From positions 4,712,001-4,776,000 of the forward strand of contig JAEUWY010000005.1 of assembly GCA_022059125.1 (NCBI GenBank): a DNA stretch of 64,000 nucleotides, read 5' to 3'. The DNA is from Corynespora cassiicola (Eukaryota; Ascomycota; Dothideomycetes; Pleosporales; Corynesporascaceae). The position numbers were made by a program, and so were the translations under genes. The notes below the pieces were generated by a model, which worked only from the letters and a program-made list of their open reading frames with translations, was not told the DNA's origin and did not search any database. This document shows positions 1 through 10,900 of this stretch, one piece after another. The first letter of the stretch is position 1. Every line of letters begins with the position of its first letter.

Positions 1-3000
1 GTTAAACTCCGCAAGACATGCAAGTTCAGTAAACTTGACGTCGATAGACCCACATACTGTCCAGCTGAGACGTCGCGCTCCAGTCTTGTGGAGCAGCACC
101 GCAAGCCTACGCCGCCATCTGCAAATAGTTAGGACACTTGTGCTCTCGGTAGAAAGAGGAGACTGAGGTGGTGGGGCCTCGAGAGATACGACACAGTATA
201 CGTAAACAGTCGTGCCCAGATGGCTCTCTACAGAAACTAGCTCAGTTCCAAGCTCTCGAGCCTGGGAAAAGGTACATCGATTTGCGGGCCGAACCCGTTT
301 TGCGGAGATTGCGGGGCAAAGCACATACCGGTACAGCAACGAAACAGTTCACCACTGCCGAAGCCAGAATTCGGCCATTCTCGGCGGATCATCTCAACTG
401 ACGGCCATCGTGGAGATGTGGGAAAAAAGGTACCAGTCTTGTTTGATGGCCATTGTCGCCGCGCCTCGAAACCTACACTATGAAGTTCTTGGAAAAGCCC
501 CACGATGAATCTCAGGACCAGTGGTGACTATTTTGTGCCGTGCCACGATGCGTTCTCCGGAGGGACGTTTACCAAACAGGATCCTTCGCATAAGCTAGGC
601 ATGTGCCGTGTCATGGAGGACAGGGGCTGGACCAGTCTGTGCGGACTGAAGGTGAAGAGGCGTCTGTCGAAGTTGCAAGCAATTGTGGAGGTTAATCCGA
701 ACACGAGAAGATGGAGTGTTGGATCCCATGGTAGACTGTGATAGCATGGTAGGATAAGCGATGGGAATGCAGTGAATGGGGATGCATAGCGGGAGGCAGG
801 AGCAAGCCCGATAGTCCCAAAAGGGCTAGCGCGTAGAGCCGACTCATTTCGCTCGGGGCATATGGGCACCACCTGGGCAGACCAGGTTCCTTAATCCCCG
901 AAAGAAAGCAGCCGTTGGACCTTGGAGGGAAAAAAAATCAATTTGGCATGACTAGGTGCACGTCATTGATGGACCTAGAGTCGAATTCGGCGATTTATGT
1001 CGTGATGTAAATTCACGGGGTCTTCTTCTTAGGACATGCTACAAATTCGTCGTAGCAAATGTTTCGAAGATTACAGCATTAGGCCCAAAGCAACGGACAG
1101 GGCCGATCATCGTGTTAGGAATGGCTGCGGCATACCTGTTCCTGTTGTACTGTGTTACGAGCTTGGCTTGTTGGGCTGCTCCAGCCTGGCGGCCCAATCC
1201 CATTAGCGGGGGGGGGGTGTGAGACGTCGCATCCGTAAGATGGTGTCATGCCAGAGTACCTACCTAGGCTACCAAAAGTACATGTCACATGCCTGATGGC
1301 GATAGGGCCAAAGGTGTTTGGTATGTATCACACAGAAGGAATGCCGAAGGTGGTATGTGCTGTTTTATTCTTCATCTACGAGGGTACCAATGATTTACAT
1401 AGATATATTGCAGAGGTTGAACAAACGAGTGCAGAAGATAACTTGTATCTTAAAAGTCATTCACATGGCTCAACAGAGATTGGGCCACTTATCTCCGCAG
1501 CCAGATGTTGCTAAAGGTCCCGGTATCGCCAAATAGGAGTCTTTGCCGAAAAATAGTAACAATGTGACGGCAAAGCGCTAGCAGCCAGCCATATGCGGAG
1601 CAAGACGCTCAGCTTACTTTCCGGTGGTAGGTGTATTGGAATATGTAAGATTCGGACAGTTGGGGCAGAGCTCCTTTACGAACCCGTTTCCCGAGCACTT
1701 TTGACAAGTTGGTGTTTGTCTACTTTCGAGTGTTCAGAAGTCATGATCTCGATGAACATATTTGTACGTCTGTCGACTTACGATGGATTTCCAGCACACT
1801 CGGGACATTTGATTATTTTCTGGCCGGCTATGTGGCCAAGGTGGGAAGAGGAAGACATAGAAATAGGCACAGTCTGCGGCTGGTAGGATCTGAGCGGTGC
1901 TTTTTGGGAACTTTAAAAAGGTCTTGTTGATGTGGACTTGTACTTGGATTGAAGATTGGAGGGATGAAGCTTGGAGAGAGCCCCAAGGGTTTATTTAAGC
2001 TATCCTAGTCAGAGGGGCAGACCTTAGCTTGATCGTGAGTATCATGTGAGCGCAACGTCTTACTACAGTAGACTTGGGCACAGTGATACAATCAGGCAAA
2101 TGCAGATGGTTCGTGAGAATCTGAAGGAGGCTAGCCTCAAAATTTGCTGTAGTATACGATAGCCCTCAATGCAATGTATCATCAACGCATCTGCCTGCAA
2201 GTTGATTGCAGTTGGGCGCCACCAGTTTTACAGAGGGTCAGGGGGCTTTCGCCGATGGTCATGACTTTATAACTATCTGTTGTCAGCAAGAGAAAATGAA
2301 ATGATAGGTACAGAATTGCGAAGCACGTACATAGGGGGCACTCCGATGACTTTCAAGGACGGTAAAAGTAGGATTTCGCCGGCATTATGTTGTGCTTCAA
2401 ATCTGAAACAGATGGTACGTTTTTGGTAGTATTAAACGATCGCCTGGTTGATAGGGGAATGCGTGATCAATGTTGACCTCGTTGGTGAACGCCCACATGG
2501 ATCGATTCCCTTTCTGTCAGTCAGCACATGCTCTGCTGTTTAAGAACCCTTTGAAGCTAGGCATGCCAGCATGTGCATAACCACTGGCTTTTCTAGCTCG
2601 CTTCTCCTTGCCTGGCCAACTTTGTAGGTTATTGCACAAGCAGCCAAGTTTATGGTCGAGGCCCATGTAATTTCAGATATGCTATGGGCCAAGATTACAG
2701 CGACGTACAGCACGGAGTGGCCGATGGACTCGAAACATATCGTTCAGCGTAACTTGGAAAGCTGGCCAATTATAAGATTTTCCTTTTGGATGGCAACCAA
2801 TTGATCTTTGTACGCTGAAACGGGAGCCAGGGGACGCCGTCGGAGTGAATGACACCTCGTGCGAACATCATGTTTTCTGGTATGATCGCAACGAATTCGG
2901 GTTCCAAGGTCAAAGGCGAAGATCCAAGGGAGTTACAGATTCCCCGGATATAGCATAGTCATGGTGGGACTAGCCGGACTGATCACGCCTGTTAGGCACG

Positions 3001-4128
3001 ATGTTTTCGTCACTAGACACACATGCCCCCTGATAGCCGTGTCGGGGCATTTTTCAGTGAGTGAAGCAGACTTTCGTCAATACTAACGACTCAACCTCAT
3101 CAAGCAACGTAGCAGTATAGGAAATCTGAAGATAATTCTACACCATCTCCGCTTGCATGACTCTATTGAACCTGACGCCATGAAACATTAGTAGGCAGTG
3201 AGGCAACCTAGCCGGAGATTGGCTTCCGTAGTTCACAGGTATATCATGCAAATCTTCAACAACGACACAGATTGACACACCAGGGGAGGAATGATGCTGT
3301 ACAAAAGGGTGCGTGACCCGGAAGATCAAGTAAGCTCTTGTATGTTTTCCGGGCGATGCTGCTGCTAGCGAAAGCGAGGTCATGCATCTTCGTCTCTTTT
3401 CAGACAACTGACATTATTACATGGCCATGCGACGCCAGAAACATACAACGTGCGTGGTGACAGTGGCGTTGAGCGTGTTGTAATAGCTCGCAGGTGTCAG
3501 AGAAGGCATTCCGGGAGGTGACAGTCGGGCAGAAGCGATGCCGTACAGTGGCCAGGCCGGGCCGACCAGCTTCGGGATGCCGATAGGGAGAAAATATCAG
3601 GTACATGGCGTAACCAAATGAATATTTGCCGATACGTATCCTTGAGCGATTCAAGCGTCGACGCTCTCATCTAGGGGCCCAAGAACTCCGTCGCGATTAG
3701 CCTGTTTGGCATGGCATGATTACTTCACAATTTCTTCGATACGCCAAAGAAACGGGAACGAAAACGAACATTGAACCATTGATTGTGAAGGGAATCGACG
3801 TTTATATCATATACCGTGGGGGAATTCAAGATCCTAACGCCTCCATAGCTGACCAAGGAACCAGAGCAAGTCCTCCGTTCTGTCCACCTTTGTGCCGGAG
3901 CATCTAAAGTGCTCATGTAATTCGCCGGTGAAACGCCCTAGCCCAAAAAGACCTCATTTCGTGTCGTATCCCTTACGGTCGAGTGCTCTCTTCCCAATGA
4001 ACGCCGTGAGCAATGAGTGAAGAAATCGGTGCAGTCACACAGGCTGGAATAGACTGTGCTATAAAAGCTGAGATGGCAAGGAAATTTCCGCTGGCTGTGT
4101 GGAACGGCATGCTTAGGCATTCTTACCT
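1..4128. other. Gene-free left flank
   Basis: Only short open frames (under about 115 codons) occur on both strands, and none resembles a known protein or joins convincingly through introns. Base composition is intermediate and lower in GC than the housekeeping genes to the right. A run of nine G lies near 1207-1216. I see no tRNA, no terminal inverted repeats and no transposase-like frame. It may be old decayed repeat sequence or regulatory spacer. Confidence 0.5.
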
Positions 4129-6288
4129 TCAAGGCTGAAAGAAAGTTTCCGGGAGGAAGGCTAGTAGAGCCCCTACGGCACCAGCGGTCAACATACTTCC
4201 AAGGACGATGCCAGCTGCAGCCGCCTTCTTGGCTGATTGACCCGAAGTCGTGCGAGCCTTCTTCTTGGGTCGCTCCTCTCGCCGAACCGGCTCGGTCACA
4301 GCAGTTGGGATGACCTCAGACGCGGCAGCATCCCCCTTGGCTTCGGCTGGTTCCTCGGTGTCCAGGACATCAGCTTTCCGCTTGAGGCTAGATACTGAAG
4401 TTGGCGTTGGAGGCTGTTGGGGGACATTCTCAACAATTTCTGGGATCGAGACCTTTGTACGACGATGAGGTTGCGGCGTATCGAAGGTCGGTTCATCTGC
4501 AGCCGGCATTGGTGGCGTGTGGACGCCATTGACTACAGTGGCCGAGACGGAAGGAGTAGCCTGGCCATCCGAGGGAGCAGATACGGGCTGTTCGGGCCGT
4601 GGCGGTGCAAAGCCCGCCTGGAACGGGGCAGGTGGATGGAACGGCTGCACGTGCATCTCAAATGGAGTCGTACGGTAGGGCGTATGCGAATATTCCGTAC
4701 GATGCAAGTATGCACTGGGTACAGCTTGCTCATTCTGCCACGAAGTGGTATGATGCTGAGCGCCTCGGACGGTGAAAGGATTCATGACGTTGCCATCCTG
4801 AGGGGGCCAGTTGAAAGGGCGCGGAGCAGCTGGACGTGGAGGCGGGGGAGGATCAGCCATGATATCGTCCCATGGCATAATGGCATACGGCTCAAGGATG
4901 ATACCCATCATGCCCGAATCTACAGTTTGGTCATCAGTCGCGTCATCCCTAGATAGGTGCCTGGAGCGCTCGCCTGGGGGGAGGAGTGTAGTAGACGCAG
5001 GCTGGTGCTGAACCTGAGGTGGGGCTGCCTGTGAAGGGGGCAGGAAAGTGTTGGACGAAGAGGGCTCTGCTGCTGTTCGGTGGTGTTCATGATCCAGCAT
5101 TGCACCCAACTTCATGCGACGAGCAATTTCTGCGTCACCTGTATCGGCATCCTCGGCCTCGGCTTCGGCCTCGTTGTCGGATAGCTCAGAGTCTGAGGCA
5201 GATTCGAGATCGGAAATGGCCATGCTGCCATTCTCACTCAAGCTCCCATACTCATGGGAATCATTGTTACTATCGCTCGAGTAGACGGACTGGTCATCGT
5301 CTTGGTTATCGATATCTTGATCCAAATCGGAGCTGTTACCCCCGTGAAAAGTAAAGCGGCTGGGATTCACTGCAGGCTCTTCATGGAAATAGACACGGTC
5401 TCCTTGATTTGAATGTGCTTCGTCGTCAACGTCAGCCTCAGCCTCAGCCTCGGACGAAGTAGACAGTCCGTCCTCTTCTGGGTCCAGCACGACGATGCGG
5501 GGTCTCTCCTCGGCATCCTCGATGGTCACAGGATTGGATTGGCTGCCCGCGGCAGGGGAGGAACTCAGTAGCTCGTCTATTTCCATGTCCATATCGTCCT
5601 CGCTATCCTCGGGAACAGAAAAGCCTCGACTGAAGGATGGTTCCGGTTTAGGGGCAGTGTTGTCGCGCTCAGATCGAGGGTGATACTCAAACTTCCACTG
5701 GCGTGCCACGAAGAAGTCTGCTTCGACAATAGGTTAGTTGAATGATTCTAACCAAAATGTTGAGGGGTGCACGGGACGCATGTGAAACGTACCTTGATTG
5801 CGGGTAATATCCAAGCCAAACTGCAGAGTGTCGCCCTTGCTAAGTTGGCGGGGTGTATTGGGAGACAGCTTCTCGTCGTTGACAAAGGTACCGTGCATGG
5901 AGCCGACGTCGGTGAGGAGCACCTTGAGGCGGCCGTCAGCGGGCTCGGTCGACAAGACGGCGTGGTCGCGGGAGATGACGGGGCTGTCGATGAAGAGGTT
6001 GTCCGGGGCGCTGGCGAGGTGGGCTTTGGCAGCACTGCTGGAGGCGCGGCCGATGGGCATGGGCTGGCTAGGTCGCAGGAAGAAAGTGCGTTCAGGGTGA
6101 GGGTATTCAAAGCCCTCCTTGGAACGAACAGTGACCTGCACGTCCTCGGCGGGGCACAGGGAAATGGTGACCTGGGTCCCAGCTGCACGGGTAATTAGCG
6201 GCTGGCGGGGAGAGTGAATGGCGGGAGCGGGTGGGAGCTGGCCGTGTGGAGGAGTGAAAGAGGGCAGCATACCTTCGGGAGTCGACAT
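4129..6288 (-). CDS. FHA-domain protein with C-terminal membrane anchor
   Basis: Two exons, 6288-5793 and 5717-4129, with a 75-bp intron (donor GTACGT, acceptor CAG), give 694 residues. The N-terminal third is a forkhead-associated (phospho-threonine binding) domain: GR at residues 80-81, SRDH at 106-109, and a G-T-F-V-N loop at 133-137, all hallmark positions. The middle is disordered, with acidic Glu/Asp/Ser stretches and Pro-rich segments. The last ~30 residues are a hydrophobic Ala/Gly/Leu helix after a Lys pair, which looks like a tail anchor. The start is the ATG at 6288; four codons upstream the frame has only GTG. FHA plus tail anchor recalls the SLMAP/Far9-Far10/HAM-4 subunits of STRIPAK complexes. 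However, I see no long coiled coil, so the assignment stops at domain level. Confidence 0.85.
5718..5792 (-). other. Intron of the FHA-domain gene
   Basis: On the minus strand it begins GTACGT and ends CAG. Splicing after the first base of codon 166 rebuilds an Asp codon and keeps the frame open to the stop at 4129. An ACTAAC branch-like sequence lies upstream of the acceptor. Confidence 0.85.
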
Positions 6289-6978
6289 GATGTTGAGCAC
6301 AGCGGGCAGAGGTGAAGCAGTGTTGGCGTGGGTTGGGACCTGGACGGAGTGGCGGAGTTACGGAGTGAGACGCAAGCCAGGCCGGGGATGGTGGGAGGAG
6401 AGAGATTCCAGAGCTCAGCAGGGTCAGTGGTACCTTGGGAGGGGGGCTCAACAACAAGAGGCCCTGAGCGGTACGAGCATGCACGCAGCGACGTCAGGGG
6501 AAGGTTGGGGCAGATGGGGAGCGTTGTATAGAGTCGAACAGAGGAGGCCGTCAAAGGCAGCAGCCGTCACGCCCCAAGGGCGACCGCGCCTACCCAATCT
6601 ACATGCGGGGCAGTGGCCCTGGAGCCTGGGGGAGCTCGCCGTACACCACCGCCAGGGCGCAGCTGCCTCGCGGTCACGGGGCCCGTGCTCCCTTATCGCC
6701 TGGCTTATCGCTCGGCCCAAGGCGATCGTCAACTCCCGCGCGTAGCATCCGAATCCGGCCTAGAGACGAGACATCAACACCTCAACCTTGGAAGCCCTCA
6801 CATCTGCAAGAAACAAGACCTTTTTTTTCTATGACGCACAGTGATATTTACACGAATCTGCTATACGACAGGCTACCCCCTCCATACTCTGCCCATTTGA
6901 AACCTGTGAGGCCTCCACGTCTGTCGAGCTTGTCTGGCCCTGCGCTCCAGCAATAGCAGTCGACTTTCACGACGGAGC
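6289..6978. other. Spacer between the FHA gene and the cysteine-rich peptide gene
   Basis: This holds the upstream region of the minus-strand FHA gene and the 3' flank of the cysteine-rich peptide gene. It is GC-rich, so long chance frames exist on both strands, but none looks like protein. I see no distinct element. Confidence 0.5.
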
Positions 6979-7239
6979 TTAACAGCCGCCGCACCAGCAA
7001 CGGTCTCCGCTTCTTCAATCCAGTCAGCACCAAGGTTTTTCTCTCCGCGATACTCGAGTGACATACCCGTCAGGATAAGGGGCGCAGAATGGGAGTGTGC
7101 ATGGCTCAGTGCAGTAGGAAGAGCAGTCTCCAGGGCTGCTGCAGAATGGGGGCAACTGGATCTGCGGCTCGGGCACAGGCGCAGGCGATGCAATAGCTAC
7201 GGCGGCAAGCGAAAAGAGAGCAACGAGGCTGAACTGCAT
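6979..7239 (-). CDS. Small secreted peptide with eight cysteines
   Basis: Two exons, 7239-7067 and 7012-6979, joined across a 54-bp intron (donor GTATGT, GCTGAC branch site, acceptor AAG) encode 68 residues. Residues 1-18 form a signal peptide ending at Ala-Ser, followed by a Pro-rich linker. Eight cysteines sit at 33, 39, 43, 47, 52, 63, 65 and 68. The last three come only from the 11-codon second exon, and reading through the intron instead would give one C-terminal cysteine. The C-X3-C and later C-X-C spacing recalls the cysteine-stabilised alpha/beta (defensin-like) fold, but helix and strand lengths are too short here to claim it. The acceptor is a tandem AAGAAG, so isoforms differing by one residue are possible. 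It may be an effector-like or antimicrobial secreted peptide; function is not known. Confidence 0.75.
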
Positions 7240-7952
7240 GGTGACGGCTGGATTCCGAATGGTGGTTATGGTCTAAGAGATGAGTGGGCCTGGGCCAAGG
7301 ATGGACGACAGTGGACCTGATAGTTGCAAGTTCAAAGCAAGATTATACGAATTGCGAAGTCGATGAGCGTACAGGCACCCGTTTTATAGAACACTTAGAG
7401 GCCACTGCTTGCCTGGTGACAAGACCGACAGCGAAATTATCCCATCCAAAGGTCCGATACGTCCTGCGCAAGCAGCAGACATTGATGTTGAGGGCGGGCA
7501 TGTTTTGTGAAGATGAAGACGATCGCCACCAGCACAGACAAGTGACGGCTTGGCTTAATATCATCGATGAAGCAGTGGAATCGACCTTACCCCTGCTCCC
7601 TAAGAGGGCTTGGCATCTGGAGGCCCTAACGCACGCCGGCGTTAGCGCGGAATTGGGACCCCACCCGACTTTTCGTCTTCGCTTTTGCCTTTTGCTTTCA
7701 GGCACTCTTCCAAACCCTCTGCCTGCGGGCATGACTCACCGCGCGCCGAATCCCCTCTCTGCGAAGCCCGCCTGCCCTGCGCACCATCTCCCGTAGCATA
7801 CCGCCGTTGCGTCCACTCAGCCCGAGCCGTCCGCACACGCGCCGCGCCCCGCCCCGCCCTGCTCTCCCCGCCCGCTGGGGCGCAAACAACGCCTCCAGCA
7901 AGAAAAATAGCAGGAGCTCCCCGTACGGCCTCACAGCGCCCCATCCTCAGCC
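7240..7952. other. Divergent promoter region (cysteine-rich peptide / RPC1)
   Basis: About 710 bases separate the divergently transcribed cysteine-rich peptide gene and the polymerase subunit gene. The right half is GC-rich and pyrimidine-rich on the plus strand, as expected for a 5' leader. Chance frames on both strands were not accepted. Confidence 0.5.
7381..7390 (-). promoter_or_regulatory. TATA-box candidate for the cysteine-rich peptide gene
   Basis: On the minus strand this reads TCTATAAAAC, a strong TATA match about 145 bases upstream of the ATG at 7239. That distance fits a short 5' leader. It is a sequence match only. Confidence 0.4.
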
Positions 7953-10900
7953 ATGGCGACCCAGGCCGGCATCGCTGCGAAGCAGCAAGTCATCGACAAG
8001 ATACCCGCGCGCATCAAGCATATCCAGTTCGGCATCTGCTCCAACCAGGACATGGTCAACCAAGCCGTACTCGAAGTGTCCGACCGCAACGTCTACGACC
8101 TCACCCCCAACCCCGATAACACGCGCTCCCTCACTGCCCATGGGCCTATGGACACCCACATGGGTATCTCCACCAAGACGGGAAAATGCGCGACCTGTGG
8201 TGAAGGACTCGACAGGTGCAATGGTCACTTTGGACACATCAAGCTGGCATTGCCTGCTTTCCACGTCGGATACCTCAAGCACATCATCGAGGTGCTCAAT
8301 TGCATATGCAAAGACTGTTCGCGTGTGCTGTTGGATGCCGATGAGCGCCGGAGATTTCTACGGAGCATGCGCCGCCCGGGCCTGGATAATCTTCAGAAGA
8401 CTGCCATTTCGAAAAAGGTCATGGAGGAGTGCCGTAAGAAGAAGAACTGCCCGTACTGCGGCGCTCTCAATGGCACCATTCGAAAAGTCCCAGGCCATCC
8501 GCTCAAGGTCATCCACAACCGCTACGACAGGTTCAATCGCTCTACAGCCAAGAACAAGATTGCGCCACCCGGCAAGACGGATTTTGACAATTCTCTGCAG
8601 ACGGCAAGATTCGCGAACCCCGACGTGGACAAGCACATTAAAAAGGCTGTCGACGACATGCATCCGTTGAGGACGCTGAACCTCTTCAAGAAGATTTCCT
8701 CCGAGGACTGCGAGCTCCTGGCCATGATTCCCGAGGACGCTCGCCCTGAAATGCTCATCTGGGAATACTTGCCCGTGCCTCCAGTAGCCCTTCGACCGTC
8801 TGTCATGCAAGAAGCCGGGGCTACTGAAGACGACATCACCAACAAGATTGGAGACATTTGCCAAATCAGCTCCATTATTCGTGCCGGCCTTTCGCGTGGG
8901 TTTCCGCTCCAAATCATCATGGAGCAGTGGGATTTTCTGCAACTCCAGATTGCCATGTACATCAACAGCGATGTGCCCGGCCTAAAACAGCAGGGCCTGC
9001 AGAAGACCATGCGCGGCTTTTGCCAGCGGTTAAAGGGTAAAGGAGGTCGCTTCCGGCAGAACCTCTCTGGAAAGCGTGTCGACTTTTCCGGTCGTACCGT
9101 CATTGGTCCCGATCCCAACTTGGGAATCGACGAAGTGGCCGTGCCAGAGCGTGTTGCGAAGAATTTGACATACCCTGAAAAGGTCACACGATACAACATC
9201 GAGAAGATGAGAAAATTGGTGAGGAACGGGAATACCAAGTATCCCGGAGCCAATTACATCATCAAGGGAGAAGACAACAAGATCATGCTTGCTGTGCTCA
9301 ACCGTGGCGACAACCGCGCGCAGAAGCTTGAAAAAGCGGCTAGCCAGCTGAGGATTGGGGACATTGTCGAACGCCACATCGAAGATGGCGATGTGGTTCT
9401 CTTCAACCGTCAGCCTTCGCTGCACAAGCTCAGTATTCTAAGCCACAAAGCCAAAGTACGGCCATGGCGGACGTTTCGACTTAATGAGTGTGTCTGCAAT
9501 CCCTATAACGCCGACTTCGATGGTGACGAGATGAATCTGCACGTCCCGCAGACCGAGGAAGCTCGCACAGAAGCCATTGAGCTCATGGGTGTCAAATACA
9601 ATCTTGCCACACCGAAGAACGGGACGCCCATCATCGCCGCCATCCAGGACTTCATTACTGCTGCCTTCCTTTTGAGTAGCAAGAACAACTTTTTCGATCG
9701 CAAGACTTTTTGTCAGATTTGCAATTTCATGTTCAATGGCGATGGCGCGTACGATCCCGACACTGGTGAATTGCATCCCATTGAGATCCCTCCGCCCACA
9801 GTGTGGAAGCCTCAAATGCTGTGGACCGGCAAACAGGTCTTCAACGTGCTTATGAGGCCTAATAAGCGCTCGCGCTGCCTGATTAACCTCGAAGCGGCGG
9901 GGAAGCAATTCAAGAATACTGCTGGCCAGGCTCCCGATCTGAACGAGAATGACTCCTATTTGGTGATTCGCAACTCCGAGGTCATGTGCGGCGTCATGGA
10001 CAAGGCGACTGTTGGTGACGGCAAGAAGGACTCTGTCTTCTATGTCATGATGAGAGATTTCGGTCCCGATTATGCCGTGCAGGGCATGAACAGGCTGGCA
10101 AAGCTATCTGCTCGATGGCTAACCAACAACGGTTTCTCGCTCGGAATCAGCGATGTCACACCAGGCGAAATGCTGAATCGGAGAAAGCAGATTTTGATTG
10201 AGGAGGCTTATGCCAAATGCGACAAGCTGATCAAGGACTTCAATTCCGGAAAACTGCAGCGAGACCCGGGTTGTAATGAGGAGCAGACCATGGAAAACAA
10301 GATTGGTGGTATCTTGTCCGGGGTTCGCCAAGCTGCTGGTGACATTTGTTTCGACGAGCTCAGCAGATGGAACTCGCCTCTTCTAATGGCAAAGTGCGGC
10401 TCCAAAGGTTCCAACATCAACGTCTCTCAGATGGTTGCCTCCGTCGGACAGCAAATGATTGGCGGCGCTCGTGTCGCGGACGGTTTCCACCACAGAACCC
10501 TCCCCCACTTCCCCAAGGCAGCACGTCAGCCAGCTTCCAAGGGCTTCGTCAGTAACAGTTTCTTCTCCGGGCTGTCACCTTCCGAGTTCATTTTCCATGC
10601 CATGTCTGGCCGTGAAGGTCTAGTCGACACGGCTGTCAAGACTGCTGAAACCGGCTACATGAGTCGTCGTCTAATGAAGTCGCTTGAGGATCTTTCTGCC
10701 CAGTATGATGATACAGTGCGGAACTCTTCCGGCACCGTTGTCCAGTTCCAATACGGAGACGATCACCTCGACCCCGTTGACATGGAGGGAAAAGCCAAGC
10801 CTGTACATTTCGACCGCACATTCTCCCATGCTGTCACTTCGACTTGGAACAATACTGAGCCCAGTCTTACGCCTGCCGAGATCAAGGAGAGCACAACTGC

